DNA from: Parcubacteria group bacterium GW2011_GWA2_47_8b
GTDB taxonomy: Bacteria; Patescibacteriota; Minisyncoccia; UBA6257; WO2-44-18
Length of the DNA: 13,208 nucleotides
Reading direction: 5' to 3'
NCBI GenBank assembly: GCA_001003205.1
Contig: LCOU01000017.1
Span: 1 to 13,208 of the forward strand
The stretch's first letter is position 1. Each line of letters begins with the position of its first letter. The position numbers were made by a program, and so were the translations under genes. Positions 13,076-13,208 of this stretch are shown piece after piece. The notes under the pieces are model-generated. The model was not told the DNA's origin, ran no database searches, and saw nothing but the letters and a program-made list of their open reading frames with translations.

Positions 13076-13208
13076 TCAAGACCGAAGGTAAGCAAGCGCA
13101 GCGGCCAAGTTTGCGTCCGCAGAAGCGAAATCAGAATTATCCAGCTTGATGTGATCATGCTTTTCAATTTCCGTGGGTATCAGTGACTGCTCTTCAAGAA
13201 GGCGCTTC
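13076..13208 (-). CDS. C-terminus of an unidentified protein (partial)
   Basis: An open frame enters from the right edge on the minus strand and ends in TGA at 13076-13078, giving 43 visible residues. It reads KRLLEEQSLIPTEI at the edge and ends ANLAAALAYLRS. I recognise no motif. The case for it being real rests on the strand shared with all other genes and a strong terminator starting 8 bp after its stop. From the neighbours it could be a sugar kinase, nucleotidyltransferase or other precursor enzyme, but nothing in the fragment shows this. Confidence 0.6.
   Translation of the reverse strand, partial: KRLLEEQSLIPTEIEKHDHIKLDNSDFASADANLAAALAYLRS

Noticed and set aside
1..13208. CRISPR array, tRNA, rRNA, riboswitch or insertion sequence
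   Set aside because: No regularly spaced direct repeats, tRNA-like cloverleaf arms, rRNA signatures, recognisable riboswitch leader or transposase gene was seen in the short intergenic gaps.

Overview
The window looks like part of a surface-glycan biosynthesis region from an uncultivated bacterium. A Candidate Phyla Radiation (Parcubacteria-like) lineage is my best guess. It rests on very compact gene packing, Lys-rich proteins with moderate G+C, genes ending in ordinary TGA (so not a UGA-recoding lineage), and an ACGAAT/ATTCGT-rich intergenic palindrome of a style I associate with those genomes. No ribosomal or other phylogenetic marker is present, so this assignment is inference. Every supportable gene lies on the minus strand, so transcription runs from high to low coordinates. 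No tRNA, rRNA, CRISPR array or transposase was seen. No gap between genes exceeds about 130 bp.

Layout in the direction of transcription. (1) 13208-11019, heptose-type precursor block: the C-terminus of an unidentified protein, then a GmhB-like HAD phosphatase, a GmhA-like sedoheptulose-7-phosphate isomerase and a TalC/transaldolase-like enzyme. (2) 10956-7070, transferase block: two related GT-B-like proteins (470 and about 410 aa) and a third, more distant GT-B-like protein (369 aa). The second paralogue lacks about 36 internal residues that hold the family's most conserved C-terminal motif. A long imperfect palindrome fills the gap between the two paralogues and supplies the last codons and stop of the first. 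(3) 6944-4644, a two-gene unit bounded by terminators: a radical SAM/SPASM protein and a Gfo/Idh/MocA oxidoreductase. (4) 4594-1, a tightly packed nonulosonic-acid operon: polysaccharide deacetylase-like protein, NeuC/LegG-like UDP-GlcNAc 2-epimerase, a third GT-B-like paralogue, and two tandem CMP-nonulosonate (NeuA-like) synthetases, the second cut by the window edge. No NeuB-like synthase is in view; it would be expected just beyond position 1.

How the genes may work together: block 1 would make and dephosphorylate a heptose phosphate from pentose-phosphate intermediates. Block 4 would make ManNAc-type precursors and activate a sialic/legionaminic-type acid with CMP. The GT-B proteins would transfer sugars or polyol-phosphates, and the radical SAM/oxidoreductase pair would modify a sugar. 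The block boundaries show five clear intrinsic terminators. Three of them overlap the stop codon of the gene they end, and at least one has the next gene's promoter nested in its hairpin, giving a nearly leaderless gmhB message. These regulatory readings come from sequence geometry only.
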